DNA from: Candidatus Brocadia sapporoensis
GTDB taxonomy: Bacteria; Planctomycetota; Brocadiia; Brocadiales; Brocadiaceae
NCBI RefSeq assembly: GCF_001753675.2
Contig: NZ_MJUW02000086.1
Coordinates: 1-64,000, forward strand
Direction of reading: 5' to 3'
DNA length: 64,000 nucleotides
A model generated the notes under the pieces. It was not told the origin of the DNA. It did no database searches and saw only the letters and a list, made by a program, of their open reading frames with translations. Every line of letters begins with the position of its first letter. Position 1 is the first letter of the stretch. Below are positions 9,277 through 17,910 of this stretch, one piece after another. The position numbers and the translations under genes are program-made.

Positions 9277-10122
9277 CTAATTATTAAGTACCATCACAGA
9301 AGTCATAAAATAATCCCAAATCAAAATCATAACCGATGAAAGCACCACCGATCGAATGGTTGATTTACTCACACCTTCCGCCCCGTATCCTGTAAAATAA
9401 CCCTTATAACAGCTTATCCATGTTATTAAAAATCCAAAGCTTATTGACTTGTACAAACCTTCAAGAATATCACGGGTTTTTATGAAATCTCTAATACCCT
9501 GGAAATAGGTCCCGCTGGATAAGTCCATGAGTCCTACGCTTATAGTATATCCCCCAAAAACACCCAGAACGACAAAGATAGCATTTAAAAGGGGAAGTGA
9601 CAGGATACCTGCGATTATATTGGGAACGATCAAATACTTGTGAGGGTTTAAAGCCATGGCATCGAGGGCGTCTATTTGTTCAGTTATCCTCATGATACCA
9701 ATTTCAGCCGTTAATGCAGAACCAGCGCATCCCGTAACCATTAAGGCCGAAATGACCGGCCCCAGCTCCCGTATTAAAGACAACGCTACCACCGGACCTA
9801 CACTTGATTCAGCGCCAAACTTGGCTAAGGCGTAATACGTCTGTAATGCCAGAACCATTCCCGTAAATGAACCCGTCAGCACGATAACAGGAGTAGTTTT
9901 AACACCAATAAAATTGATTTGCTTAATAATTCGTTGTATCAAATATGGAGGGAACATCATCCAAAAAAAGGATGTGGCAATAAAACAAACCATTTTCCCT
10001 AATTCACGTATGAATCTATGAGTATAACTTCCGATTAATTTAAATGGGGTAAGTATCCAAATCATGAATGAATTTTTACAAAAAATGTCTCCTAAAACCT
10101 CTCTTAAAATCCGTGATCTCAA
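9277..10122 (-). CDS. mlaE: MlaE, permease of phospholipid ABC transporter
   Basis: The inner-membrane permease of the MCE-type transporter, with about five or six hydrophobic segments and the family block LIRELGPVISALMVTGCAGSALTAEIGIMRITEQIDAL. The frame opens with TTG 10122 (281 residues). ATG 10065 gives 262 residues, closer to the usual 255-265, but neither start has a convincing Shine-Dalgarno. It is the first gene of the operon mlaE-F-D-C-A, transcribed leftward. Confidence 0.92.
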   Translation of the reverse strand: MRSRILREVLGDIFCKNSFMIWILTPFKLIGSYTHRFIRELGKMVCFIATSFFWMMFPPYLIQRIIKQINFIGVKTTPVIVLTGSFTGMVLALQTYYALAKFGAESSVGPVVALSLIRELGPVISALMVTGCAGSALTAEIGIMRITEQIDALDAMALNPHKYLIVPNIIAGILSLPLLNAIFVVLGVFGGYTISVGLMDLSSGTYFQGIRDFIKTRDILEGLYKSISFGFLITWISCYKGYFTGYGAEGVSKSTIRSVVLSSVMILIWDYFMTSVMVLNN

Positions 10123-10345
10123 ACAACATTTGAAATTAATGAAATACGTTGCTCAAAAAACCCAACAAAAATTACACCAATAGCCATGAATGGTTTACAA
10201 ACTTTAATCTATGTTCTTAATTTTACATGGCTTATTGATTATTTATTTTTTGTGTAAAGGCTGACGTGAAAATACGATCAAAATATTTTTACGAAAAAAT
10301 TGCATAAAACAAAAAAATAGACATTAAAAGGTTCGAAATAATTTC

Positions 10346-10532
10346 GTTTCAAGTCAGCGTTGGCCGGTTAGAAATTTGCGCGTCTTGTTTTATTGCTCTC
10401 GAGAGGTCATTCCCGCATGTTTTTAGCAGGAATCCAGGAGGTTCAGAGTTCACTGGATACTCGATAAAAGCGTTCGGGTATGACCAAACCGTACCTGCAA
10501 ATTTTTAACCGGACAACGTTGGTTTCAAGTCA
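10346..10532. mobile_element. MITE-like element with terminal inverted repeats and 11-bp target duplication
   Basis: The 11-bp direct repeat GTTTCAAGTCA (10346-10356 and 10522-10532) flanks a 165-bp core. The core ends are imperfect inverted repeats of about 22 bp: CGTTGGCCGGTT... on the left, and CGTTGTCCGGTT... read inward from the right. Inside, GTCATTCCCG (about 10408) pairs with CGGGTATGAC (ending about 10483). The core has no reading frame. The structure is that of a non-autonomous element that duplicated its target on insertion. A degraded relative lies at 54807-54930. Confidence 0.75.
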
Positions 10533-10755
10533 TTCTTTTTTAAATGGTGTCAATTTTTTCTCAATTTTTGGCACATGTGTATTTTTTTGAAAATACCATG
10601 AGTAATTCTTTGCATAAATTTTTAAACGGCAACATCATACAACGTCATCAATTAATAATCAAGAATTATTCCAGTAAAAAAAGAAAAAAGATTATTTAAC
10701 TTCATTCGAAATATTTTTTTAGTTGTCTTGGGCAACCGAACACTCACTAAGCACG

Positions 10756-10818
10756 CGGCGCAATACTATTTTCGGAGAAACTCCAATAACCTTTAATAAA
10801 ATTATGAGTACTGCGCCG
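10756..10818. repeat. Inverted repeat next to the intron 3' end
   Basis: CGGCGCAATACT (10756-10767) and AGTACTGCGCCG (10807-10818) are inverted copies matching at 11 of 12 positions, about 40 bp apart. The pair sits just outside the predicted group II intron 3' end (about 10844). It may be part of the original target, for example a hairpin terminator; the role is unproven. Confidence 0.5.
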
Positions 10819-10843
10819 TTAGTATTCCATAAAAAAAATATGG

Positions 10844-11220
10844 GTCGAGTAGACGGCGGAATTACTCCTGCCATCCCTCACAGAACCGTGCATGCAGAAT
10901 TACTGCACACGGCCCTTCAAACAGATTCACTGAGTAGAAGAGCATATCCAACTGTAACCTTTCACAATGCTGGGTTTTTTGGTAAGGGACGCCTTTTCAG
11001 CAGCACATGGAAATCATTTCAATTAAAAACCTTCCTTTGGCTGCGCCTATTCAGCCATTTGTACCATAAGCCTTCTGACGGCATAGCTAAATTTGGACAA
11101 CGTCAGACTGTTTCTTGCAAAGCCGCAGCAGTTGTAATATCCCTTCAAGGCTAGACATAGGCGTTTATGCAATTCATAAAACGGTAGCATATTTCTTAGT
11201 TTTCTGAGCCTGTCGTTCAG
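10844..11220 (-). pseudogene. 3' fragment of a group II intron with decayed maturase
   Basis: Read on the minus strand, 11220 to 10921 encodes the C-terminal part of a group II intron reverse transcriptase/maturase. Recognisable blocks are LCLALKGYYNCCGFARNS, SKFSYAVRRLM, then in a shifted frame WLNRRSQRKVFN and FHVLLKRRPLPKNPA, then KGYSWICSSTQ. Frameshifts and stops (one where a Trp codon is expected) show decay. Domain V follows at 10915-10882: GGCCGTGTG, a short loop, then CATGCACGGTTCT. A domain VI-like hairpin ends with CTACTCGAC at about 10844. The intron 5' part and the catalytic RT domains are missing. Confidence 0.82.
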
Positions 11221-11360
11221 TACGATGAGCGTTTATCGCATTCTCTTTTCTATCATTTCATCCTAACTTCGCTGCGCTCCTCCTTCTTTTCCCCATGCAG
11301 TGCGTAGTGCGCCTCTCCTGGTTAGCAATCATAACTCAAAAGGTAACTCTTGCGTTTGTT

Positions 11361-11480
11361 CTAATTCCCTCGTAATAACCTGTCTGTGCCTGCCGTTATT
11401 TGCTCTCCCTTAAATTGCGATATCACCTCCATTCCGTTTAACTCCTGACACTCTATTGCGTCTTTACACCTTGTTCTCAT
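11361..11480 (-). CDS. Possible small protein, 39 residues
   Basis: The frame MRTRCKDAIECQEL...RLLRGN starts at ATG 11480, with a very strong Shine-Dalgarno (GAGGAGGG, 11486-11493) 7 nt upstream, and ends at TAG 11361. The peptide is charged and has two cysteines but no recognised domain. It lies upstream of, and in the same orientation as, the intron fragment, so it could be the stump of a disrupted gene. Only the ribosome-binding site supports it. Confidence 0.35.
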   Translation of the reverse strand: MRTRCKDAIECQELNGMEVISQFKGEQITAGTDRLLRGN

Positions 11481-11665
11481 TTCTGTCCCTCCTCTTGTTG
11501 TGTATAATCTGTTATTTGCATACATCTTATGCCATAAAAATTGTGGAACAACTAACATATCGGTAAGAAATCCGGGTTAACCAAACAATGCTAATTTTGA
11601 GTAAGCGTGCAGGGAATTGCTTTGATAGGCAGCATTGGAACGGACAATTGTTATCATCTCCTCGT

Positions 11666-11694
11666 TTGACTTCAATAATGATAATTGCTAAAAT
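11666..11694 (+). promoter_or_regulatory. Probable sigma70 promoter of mazG
   Basis: TTGACT (11666-11671) and TAAAAT (11689-11694) are 17 nt apart, which would give a leader of about 137 nt before mazG. The spacer contains AATAATGATAATTGC, which resembles a Fur-type hexamer repeat; regulation by iron is only a guess. Confidence 0.5.
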
Positions 11695-11837
11695 TTATGG
11701 TGCTGGAATGTAAAAAGATTATCGTTGTCGGTTGAAGAATACAAGATAGAAACACAAATCAACACCTCACAATGTTCTGCACCGAACCGACAACTTTTAC
11801 TTATTTTTAAATTACTTGTGAAATAAAGAAATTTCCA

Positions 11838-12641
11838 ATGAACACACATGAAAATAAATCCATTTCATCATTTCAGGACTTGATAGAATTAATGCGAAAA
11901 TTACGGAGCAAGGACGGGTGTCCCTGGGATAAGGAACAGAATCACGTTTCTTTGAAATCACATCTGATAGAGGAAACTTATGAGGTGATTGATGCTATAG
12001 ACTCAGGAAACCCCGATAAATTAAAAGAAGAGCTGGCAGACCTTTTTTTTCATATCATATTTCACTGTCAGATTGCCCGGGAAATGGGAGAATTTGATAT
12101 TGACTGCGTAATGGCGCTCTGTATTGATAAAATGACACGCCGTCATCCTCATGTCTTCGGTGATGCCACAGCAACCACCCCCGAAGAGGTAATTCACCAA
12201 TGGGAGCAGATTAAAAAAACAGAAAAAGGGTTTGAGGAGAGAAAATTTATTGTGGATGGTCTCCCCAGGCATCTCCCAGCTCTTCAAAAGGCTCAAAAAT
12301 TACAAAAAAAGGTTGCCAAGGTTGGTTTTGACTGGACGAACATACATGACGTAATTGCTAAGGTGGATGAAGAGTTGAGAGAGGTCAAAGAGGCAATCCG
12401 GGAAAAGAAACCGGAGCATATCGAAGAGGAGGTTGGAGATCTCTTGTTTTCCATTGTCAATCTCGCCCGATTTTTGAAGCTCGATACGGAAAATGTGCTT
12501 CACAAGACTATTTATAAGTTTGTCGATCGTTTTAAGAAGGTTGAGACAGAACTCACATCCATGGGGAAGGACATCGAGAAATGCACTTTAGAGGAAATGG
12601 ATGCCGTTTGGAATAAGGTAAAGAGTAACATTTCAAAGTAA
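11838..12641 (+). CDS. mazG: Nucleoside triphosphate pyrophosphohydrolase MazG
   Basis: A 267-residue house-cleaning enzyme that hydrolyses (d)NTPs to monophosphate and pyrophosphate. Two tandem MazG domains are visible. The N-terminal one has the family signature GCPWDKEQNHVSLKSHLIEETYEV (about 28-51) and EELADLFFHIIFH. The C-terminal one has VDEELREVKEAI and EEEVGDLLFSIVNLARFL. The metal-binding acidic residues (ExxE, ExxD patterns) are kept in both. It is monocistronic behind its own promoter, and its length is normal. Confidence 0.95.
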   Translation: MNTHENKSISSFQDLIELMRKLRSKDGCPWDKEQNHVSLKSHLIEETYEVIDAIDSGNPDKLKEELADLFFHIIFHCQIAREMGEFDIDCVMALCIDKMTRRHPHVFGDATATTPEEVIHQWEQIKKTEKGFEERKFIVDGLPRHLPALQKAQKLQKKVAKVGFDWTNIHDVIAKVDEELREVKEAIREKKPEHIEEEVGDLLFSIVNLARFLKLDTENVLHKTIYKFVDRFKKVETELTSMGKDIEKCTLEEMDAVWNKVKSNISK

Positions 12642-13085
12642 ATTGTTTGTACTATAAGTAAACGTAACAAATAGGTATGCATGCAAGTGTCCTTGCGAGG
12701 GCGACAGCCCGAAGCAACCTCCAGTGCATGGATTGCCTCACTCGCAATAACAACGTTTTTTTGTGTTTGCTTATATCATTCTCGTGTGCAATCGACACGC
12801 TTTTCCTTCTGGATTTCCGTTTATACGAGAATGACAGTGTTGTTTGAATATATCTCCCTTGGACACTGCATATTGCCCGATATGATAGTCTGTAATTGAA
12901 AGTATTTGCGCTATAATTTGCTCAATCCTAAACCAAATGCTGCGGCATCTGTTTGGGGGGGTATAACAAGCATGAGATACTGTTTCCTACCGGTATGGCG
13001 TACAAAATTCCGGTGTCAATATGGTTTTTTAGTTTAACGGTTCGATTAAGGACGATTAGACCAGACTCGAAAGTTCGACAGTTTA
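12642..13085. other. Intergenic stretch with one short repeat
   Basis: This 444-bp gap contains the imperfect palindromic repeat listed at 12688-12752 and several C/T-rich segments. I see no convincing gene; frames here are short and lack ribosome-binding sites. Confidence 0.5.
12688..12752. repeat. Dispersed TGTC(A/C)TTGCGAGG repeat, copy 1
   Basis: The segment begins TGTCCTTGCGAGGGCGACAG and ends CTCGCAATAACA, an imperfect inverted pair. The middle, CTCCAGTGCA-GGATT, is shared with the copy at 28352-28445. It resembles the widespread family of short palindromes with TGTCATTGCGAGG ends. No coding content. Confidence 0.65.
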
Positions 13086-13133
13086 ATGTGTTTCGGGCAG
13101 GCTTGTATTGCTGCGCCAAATGTGGATGAATTA

Positions 13134-13847
13134 ATGGCAAACCTTGAAAAGACGGTTTACAGTGTCATACAAAAAGCACTGCTTCAGAAACGATACGAAT
13201 TACTTGAACCAGAAGCTAAGGATCTCGTTGAGGCATTTGGAATAAAAACCACTAAACACAGAATTGCTTCTTCCCATGCCGAAGCAATTCAAGTGGCGAG
13301 ATCCCTTGGTTACCCTGTTGCCCTCAAGATCGTTTCACCTGATGTCAGCCATAAAACGGATGTGGGTGGTGTAAGGCTTGGAATCGGGGATGATAACGGT
13401 GTTAGGGATGCCTATGACGAGATTCTAAGAAACGTAATAAGGAGGGTGCCTGATGCACGGATTCATGGAGTCCTTGTTCAGGAAATGGCAACGCCTTCCA
13501 CAGAAGTCATTGTAGGAGGGTTGAGAGACCCGCAATTTGGCCCGGCGGTGATGTTTGGACTGGGTGGTATCTTTGTTGAAGTATTTCAGGATGTTTCCTT
13601 CCGCATTGCTCCGGTAGAGGAATACGAGGCGCTTGACATGATTCAATGCCTGAAGGGAGTTCGTATTCTCAAGGGTTTTAGAAATAGAGAGGCTGCGGAT
13701 ATTACCGTACTGGCTCAGGCTATTGTAAAAGTATCGAACATTATGGTTACCGTAGAGGAAATTAGGGAAATAGATCTGAATCCCATCCTGGTTTATCCAA
13801 AAGGTGCGAAGGCTGTAGATGCGAGGGTCATTTTATGTCAACCTTAG
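13134..13847 (+). CDS. ADP-forming acyl-CoA synthetase beta subunit (ATP-grasp)
   Basis: A 237-residue ATP-grasp protein matching the beta subunit of ADP-forming acetate/acyl-CoA ligase, which couples acyl-CoA cleavage to ATP formation. Family blocks run in order: LLEPEAKDLVEAFGI, YPVALKIVSPDVSHKTDVGGVRLG, a VQEM block, VGGLRDPQFGPAVMFGLGG, and EIDLNPI near the end. ATG 13134 was chosen over 13086 because the family begins about 10 residues before the LEPEAK block. No alpha subunit (CoA-binding and phospho-His domain) is in the window, so the partner must be encoded elsewhere. Confidence 0.85.
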   Translation: MANLEKTVYSVIQKALLQKRYELLEPEAKDLVEAFGIKTTKHRIASSHAEAIQVARSLGYPVALKIVSPDVSHKTDVGGVRLGIGDDNGVRDAYDEILRNVIRRVPDARIHGVLVQEMATPSTEVIVGGLRDPQFGPAVMFGLGGIFVEVFQDVSFRIAPVEEYEALDMIQCLKGVRILKGFRNREAADITVLAQAIVKVSNIMVTVEEIREIDLNPILVYPKGAKAVDARVILCQP

Positions 13848-14252
13848 CGCAGCAGGTCTGCAAACAAAAATATTCTGTAACAATTCAGGTTTTTTAAAAA
13901 ATCCCAGCAACATTAGGGTTGCAGCCCTTTATAAAAGATAAGGCGTTTGTTCGTATCAAACACACCCCTAAATCCCCTCTTTCCAGAGGGGACTCTTGCT
14001 CTCCCCTCTAAAAAGAGGGGCCGGGGGGTGTGTTACAAGGCAGCAAATGTTTCGTCTCTTACAGTACACACAAAATACATTGGAAATTCCTTTCAAAAAA
14101 ATAAACTGTTACAATATTCTGATCACGAGATACAGGAACTCTACCCCATCCTTCACCGTAAACGGAGAGGGTGATAGGTCCTTCCCCGTTTATTATAGGA
14201 AGGATAAAAACCTCCCATTCAAAAGGGTTTTAAAAGCTAATATTATAATGAG
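13848..14252. other. Intergenic stretch with a palindromic repeat
   Basis: The 405-bp gap before hflX contains the palindromic element at 13959-14034. I see nothing else convincing; two overlapping open frames across it are encoded by the repeat itself. Confidence 0.5.
13959..14034. repeat. Palindromic CACACCCC...GGGGTGTG element
   Basis: AACACACCCC (13959-13968) and GGGGTGTGTT (14025-14034) form a perfect 10-bp inverted repeat. Inside, CCCCTCTTT and AGAGGGG motifs form further hairpins. This is the usual architecture of a small, non-coding dispersed element. Confidence 0.65.
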
Positions 14253-15557
14253 GTGTACGTGAAACTAAAAGACACTGCATTTACCGTAAAGGCTGAACGT
14301 GCCATTCTTTTTCGGGTTATGCTGACAGGAAATCATTGTGAGGATGAAGCACCACTGGAAGAACTTCAGCAATTGGCAAAAACTGCTGGTGCAAATGTTA
14401 TCCATACGGTAGTTCAAAAAAGGCCACATATCGATCCTGTATATTATATTGGGAAAGGAAAAGCAGCCGAATTATCCCTGATTGCAAAGGATTTCAGCGC
14501 CGATGTGCTGATTTGCGACGATGATCTTACTCCGGCACAGGTCAGGAATCTTGAAAAAGTTATTGAAAAAAAAGTAATCGACAGGAGTGAATTAATCCTT
14601 GATATATTCGCTACCCGTGCAAAGACGTTTCAGGCAAAACTTCAGGTAGAACTAGCCCAATTGGAGTACACACGACCCAGGTTAAAGAGGATGTGGACTC
14701 ATCTTTCCAGGATCGAGGGCGGCATTGGAACAAGAGGCCCTGGCGAAAAACAACTGGAAGTTGATAAACGCATTGTGTTAAGAAAGATCCACGACCTGAG
14801 AAAGAAATTACATGAAATTGAAAAGAGGCAGGAACGAATCGTTGCCTCACGGAAGGAATTTTTCACGGTATCTATTGTGGGATACACGAATGCAGGAAAA
14901 TCGACTTTAATGAATGCCCTGACGACGATTGATACCTTCGTGGAAGACAAACTCTTTGCAACGCTTGATACAAAGACAAGTATCTGCAAATTAGAAAATG
15001 GAAAAAAGATATTAGTTAGTGACACCGTTGGTTTTATCCAAAAGCTGCCCCATCATCTTGTCTCATCGTTTAAAGCAACCCTTGAAGAGTCCCGTCACGC
15101 CGATCTCCTGCTCCATGTTGTGGATATTAGTTCTCCTCTGGCTTATAAACAGATCGAGTCCGTGGATACCGTATTGAAAGAGCTGGGATGCGATAAAAAA
15201 CCAACAATCATGGTATTCAATAAAATAGACGCGATAAAGAACGAGTCAATGATCCCCCTGCTTCAGAATCGTTATAAGGATTGCATCCCGATCTCTGCAA
15301 AGACACATCAGGGAATAGGAAGACTGAAACGAGAGATTGAGGAAAAATTGGAAAAATATTATCTGGACGTGGAACTTACCTGCAGTACAGGCAATGGAAA
15401 ATTAATTGCCTATCTTCACGAACATACGCACGTTTTAAGTAGCTGTTTTGACGAACAGCGAGTAACATTCCGGCTGCTCATGAAAGATAAACTCCTCCAC
15501 AAACTGCGCATGATGGATAATACCATTCAAATAAGAGAAACGACCGGAGCAAATTAA
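14253..15557 (+). CDS. hflX: GTPase HflX (ribosome rescue/dissociation)
   Basis: A 434-residue translational GTPase that binds the 50S E-site region and splits stalled ribosomes. The HflX N-terminal domain has YYIGKGKAAEL at about 64-74. The family signature GGIGTRGPGEKQLE at 156-169 precedes the G domain: G1 GYTNAGKST 210-218, G3 DTVGF 257-261, G4 NKID 323-326. A C-terminal domain follows. Start GTG 14253 is adopted because ATG 14248 is out of frame. Confidence 0.95.
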   Translation: MYVKLKDTAFTVKAERAILFRVMLTGNHCEDEAPLEELQQLAKTAGANVIHTVVQKRPHIDPVYYIGKGKAAELSLIAKDFSADVLICDDDLTPAQVRNLEKVIEKKVIDRSELILDIFATRAKTFQAKLQVELAQLEYTRPRLKRMWTHLSRIEGGIGTRGPGEKQLEVDKRIVLRKIHDLRKKLHEIEKRQERIVASRKEFFTVSIVGYTNAGKSTLMNALTTIDTFVEDKLFATLDTKTSICKLENGKKILVSDTVGFIQKLPHHLVSSFKATLEESRHADLLLHVVDISSPLAYKQIESVDTVLKELGCDKKPTIMVFNKIDAIKNESMIPLLQNRYKDCIPISAKTHQGIGRLKREIEEKLEKYYLDVELTCSTGNGKLIAYLHEHTHVLSSCFDEQRVTFRLLMKDKLLHKLRMMDNTIQIRETTGAN

Positions 15558-15743
15558 ACACCTTGCCGGCTTGATCATCTATCCTGCTGGCCTTGATGGT
15601 TCAATCTGCATGGATGAACCAACCAAAAAATACAAAAATACGGAAAATTTTAAATTGACAGCATTTATTGCATGCCTGTTATGTAAAATGAAATCCATTT
15701 CTCCTGTATTTCCCTATTTCTCCTCAACATTGATATCCAAATT

Positions 15744-17357
15744 CTATTGTGATGCTATTTGTGCGTGAGACTGCTTCCATATCGCCGTCTCCTTCCCTTT
15801 GGATGCCTTGACAATTAAGGCAAGTCCGCTATCCGGGTTCCAAGCCGTGATTGCAGGGGATGCAATCTTCACAACCCCGGGCGTGGATCTCACCACCTTT
15901 CCATCTTTTATGAGGCTCGCATCTCTTACATCGTACCATTTATAGGAATACGCGCCAGCAGGCAGTCTAATACGAACAGCATTCGCGGACTGGCTACCCC
16001 AGAAGTAGGCTACATACTCGGAACCAGGGTTTGCCAAGAGTTGATGTCCTGCACCCGTTGGTCCTTTTTTGATCAGGCGGTCGTACTCTACCCCTTTTTT
16101 ATTCACCGGAGAGAGCTTCCAGAAACTCACCTTCTCGGCAATCTCGCGTAGCGCTTTGAGCCTTTGTGCGCCGTTAACCCACCCTTGGCTCCCGATCCGG
16201 CTTGAGTTGTCCTCATAAAACCCCACGTGCCCACCAGCCATGAATATGGCCCATGCAAACCGGGTATGTCTATCAAGGTCGTTGTGAAAGTCTTCTTTAT
16301 TTTCCGGGAATCCAGGTGTTTCATTCACACTCAGGATCTTACCCTTTAGCTGGCTATAATGCAGGGCATCCGATACTTCCTGCGGCGACCCTCTTAAACG
16401 GAAGTTCATGATATCAACAAATTTGCTATCCCAGTAGTGTTTTGGTCTGAACGGTCCTTCTTTATCCCAGCCAGCGTGGACTGCGACCATATTCGATGCT
16501 GTTTCATTGATGCGCCGTGCCCATTCAAGCTGCCATGGATGCCAGGTATCGACATCGAGATCGTATGTTCCGAATTCATTGCAGACCTCTATGTACACGT
16601 TCTCAAAAGCACCAAATTCGGAGATGACCTTGTCTACGAGATCCTGTTGGTAATCCCGAAGCCTTCTTCCGCTGTGCGAGACCTCCGGATGATTGAGATT
16701 GAAAAACTCCGACTGAAACAACCCCCGTGCATTACTGGAGAAAACACCGTTGACGTTGTTTTTCTTGTTCCATGCGATTTTGAATAGATCCGTATCGGGA
16801 ACACCATCGTCCCTCCACCAGGCCGCCCAGCCAGGATACGGCGCGAATACTGTAATCTCTACCGTAATCTTCCGATCTCTGGCACTTATCAAAAAATCCT
16901 TTGTCCTTTCCCAAAATTCCGGATTCCACTGGTCAAGGTTAAAAAGACCCGTCTGTTCTCTCACCCAGGGTGTGAGCGCCTTAAAGGATGTCGTGCCAAA
17001 CCAGCAGTACGTCCAGATCCTGACCTTATTGATCCGGTATTTGACGAACTGGTCCAGCGCTGCAACGTAATCAATGGTCGGATCGCACGCCAGTTCCTGA
17101 GAATCAAACCCCACGAGGTAGGTCGGCTGACCGTCGTAAGTAAACCATCGTCCCTGTCGCCCGATCCCTTTTGCCGTGTTGCTGTTAAACTTGTCCCGTC
17201 CATCTGGTTGGATAGAATCCAACGGTAACGATTCGTCGTTAGATTTTTTGTCGCTCAGACCACAACCATTTATCTCCTTTAAATCCATGAAGCTCGTACA
17301 AACAGCGATAAACAGTGTTAGTACAAACCCATGTCCAAATATCAGCTTCTTTTTCAT
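15744..17357 (-). CDS. Secreted glycoside hydrolase, (beta/alpha)8 clan A type
   Basis: The 537-residue product starts at ATG 17357 behind GGGAG; the open frame extends 19 codons further upstream without support. A signal peptide (about 1-25) is followed by a TIM-barrel hydrolase. The pattern expected of clan GH-A is seen: acid/base Asn-Glu in EVCNEF (N260, E261) and a candidate nucleophile in ILSVNE (E346). The barrel opens with RWFTYDGQPTYLVGFD. The C-terminal 90 residues (YVAYFWG to DSGLALIVK) look like the small beta-domain often attached to such hydrolases. Substrate unknown. Base composition is richer in G+C than the flanks, which may mean acquisition. Confidence 0.75.
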   Translation of the reverse strand: MKKKLIFGHGFVLTLFIAVCTSFMDLKEINGCGLSDKKSNDESLPLDSIQPDGRDKFNSNTAKGIGRQGRWFTYDGQPTYLVGFDSQELACDPTIDYVAALDQFVKYRINKVRIWTYCWFGTTSFKALTPWVREQTGLFNLDQWNPEFWERTKDFLISARDRKITVEITVFAPYPGWAAWWRDDGVPDTDLFKIAWNKKNNVNGVFSSNARGLFQSEFFNLNHPEVSHSGRRLRDYQQDLVDKVISEFGAFENVYIEVCNEFGTYDLDVDTWHPWQLEWARRINETASNMVAVHAGWDKEGPFRPKHYWDSKFVDIMNFRLRGSPQEVSDALHYSQLKGKILSVNETPGFPENKEDFHNDLDRHTRFAWAIFMAGGHVGFYEDNSSRIGSQGWVNGAQRLKALREIAEKVSFWKLSPVNKKGVEYDRLIKKGPTGAGHQLLANPGSEYVAYFWGSQSANAVRIRLPAGAYSYKWYDVRDASLIKDGKVVRSTPGVVKIASPAITAWNPDSGLALIVKASKGKETAIWKQSHAQIASQ

Positions 17358-17629
17358 TTCAATATCTCCCAAAAAACAGAATATTCTTTGTCTATTCCAT
17401 GCAGGAAACCACAATCACAAAGGATTAACATTCTTGTATGAAACAAAACCCCGAATTTTAATAAGTTCAAACAGCCTATCAGCTTTCTGCTTGAATTCGC
17501 CGCTACAATCATCCTCTCAAAGAACAACAATCTTGCGTGTGACTATTTTAAAAATAAATCAAAACAATGGAAGAAATATTCACCGCTCAATTCTTAATGA
17601 TATATTGTTTTCCACAGGTGTTAAAAAAG

Positions 17630-17684
17630 AGCCTTACTGCAAAAATATTTTCAGAAAACATCTTCAGCAGTAAGGCTGTCTTTT
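17630..17684. terminator. Hairpin with T-run, likely intrinsic terminator
   Basis: AGCCTTACTGC (17630-17640) and GCAGTAAGGCT (17667-17677) are a perfect 11-bp inverted repeat with a 26-nt loop, followed by GTCTTTTT. It lies in the 553-bp gene-free gap 17358-17910, between two minus-strand genes. The T-run is on the plus strand but AAAAAAGA before the stem gives a T-run on the minus strand too, so it could work both ways. I see no gene in the rest of that gap. Confidence 0.55.
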
Positions 17685-17910
17685 TATCAGATATAGGGGC
17701 GTATGCAATACGCCCATACAAAAACCCTTGTACTTTGCTTCCTCTGATAACTCAGGGTTTTCCTTTATCGTAAGGTTTTTTTAACCATCGGTTATTTAGA
17801 AAATGGCACAATAGTATGAAGCTGTCAACAAAAAGCCGTTGTAAGGTGATTTTGCTGTTGTTTAATTCCTGCAATTTTTATTTTTCGTGTTATTTCCATA
17901 CAATTAAAAA

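Noticed and set aside
10723-11154. 143-codon frame on the plus strand
   Set aside because: It is antisense to group II intron maturase and domain V/VI sequence and has no ribosome-binding site.
17176-17673. 165-codon plus-strand frame
   Set aside because: Antisense to the hydrolase N-terminus and the intergenic terminator; no motif or Shine-Dalgarno.
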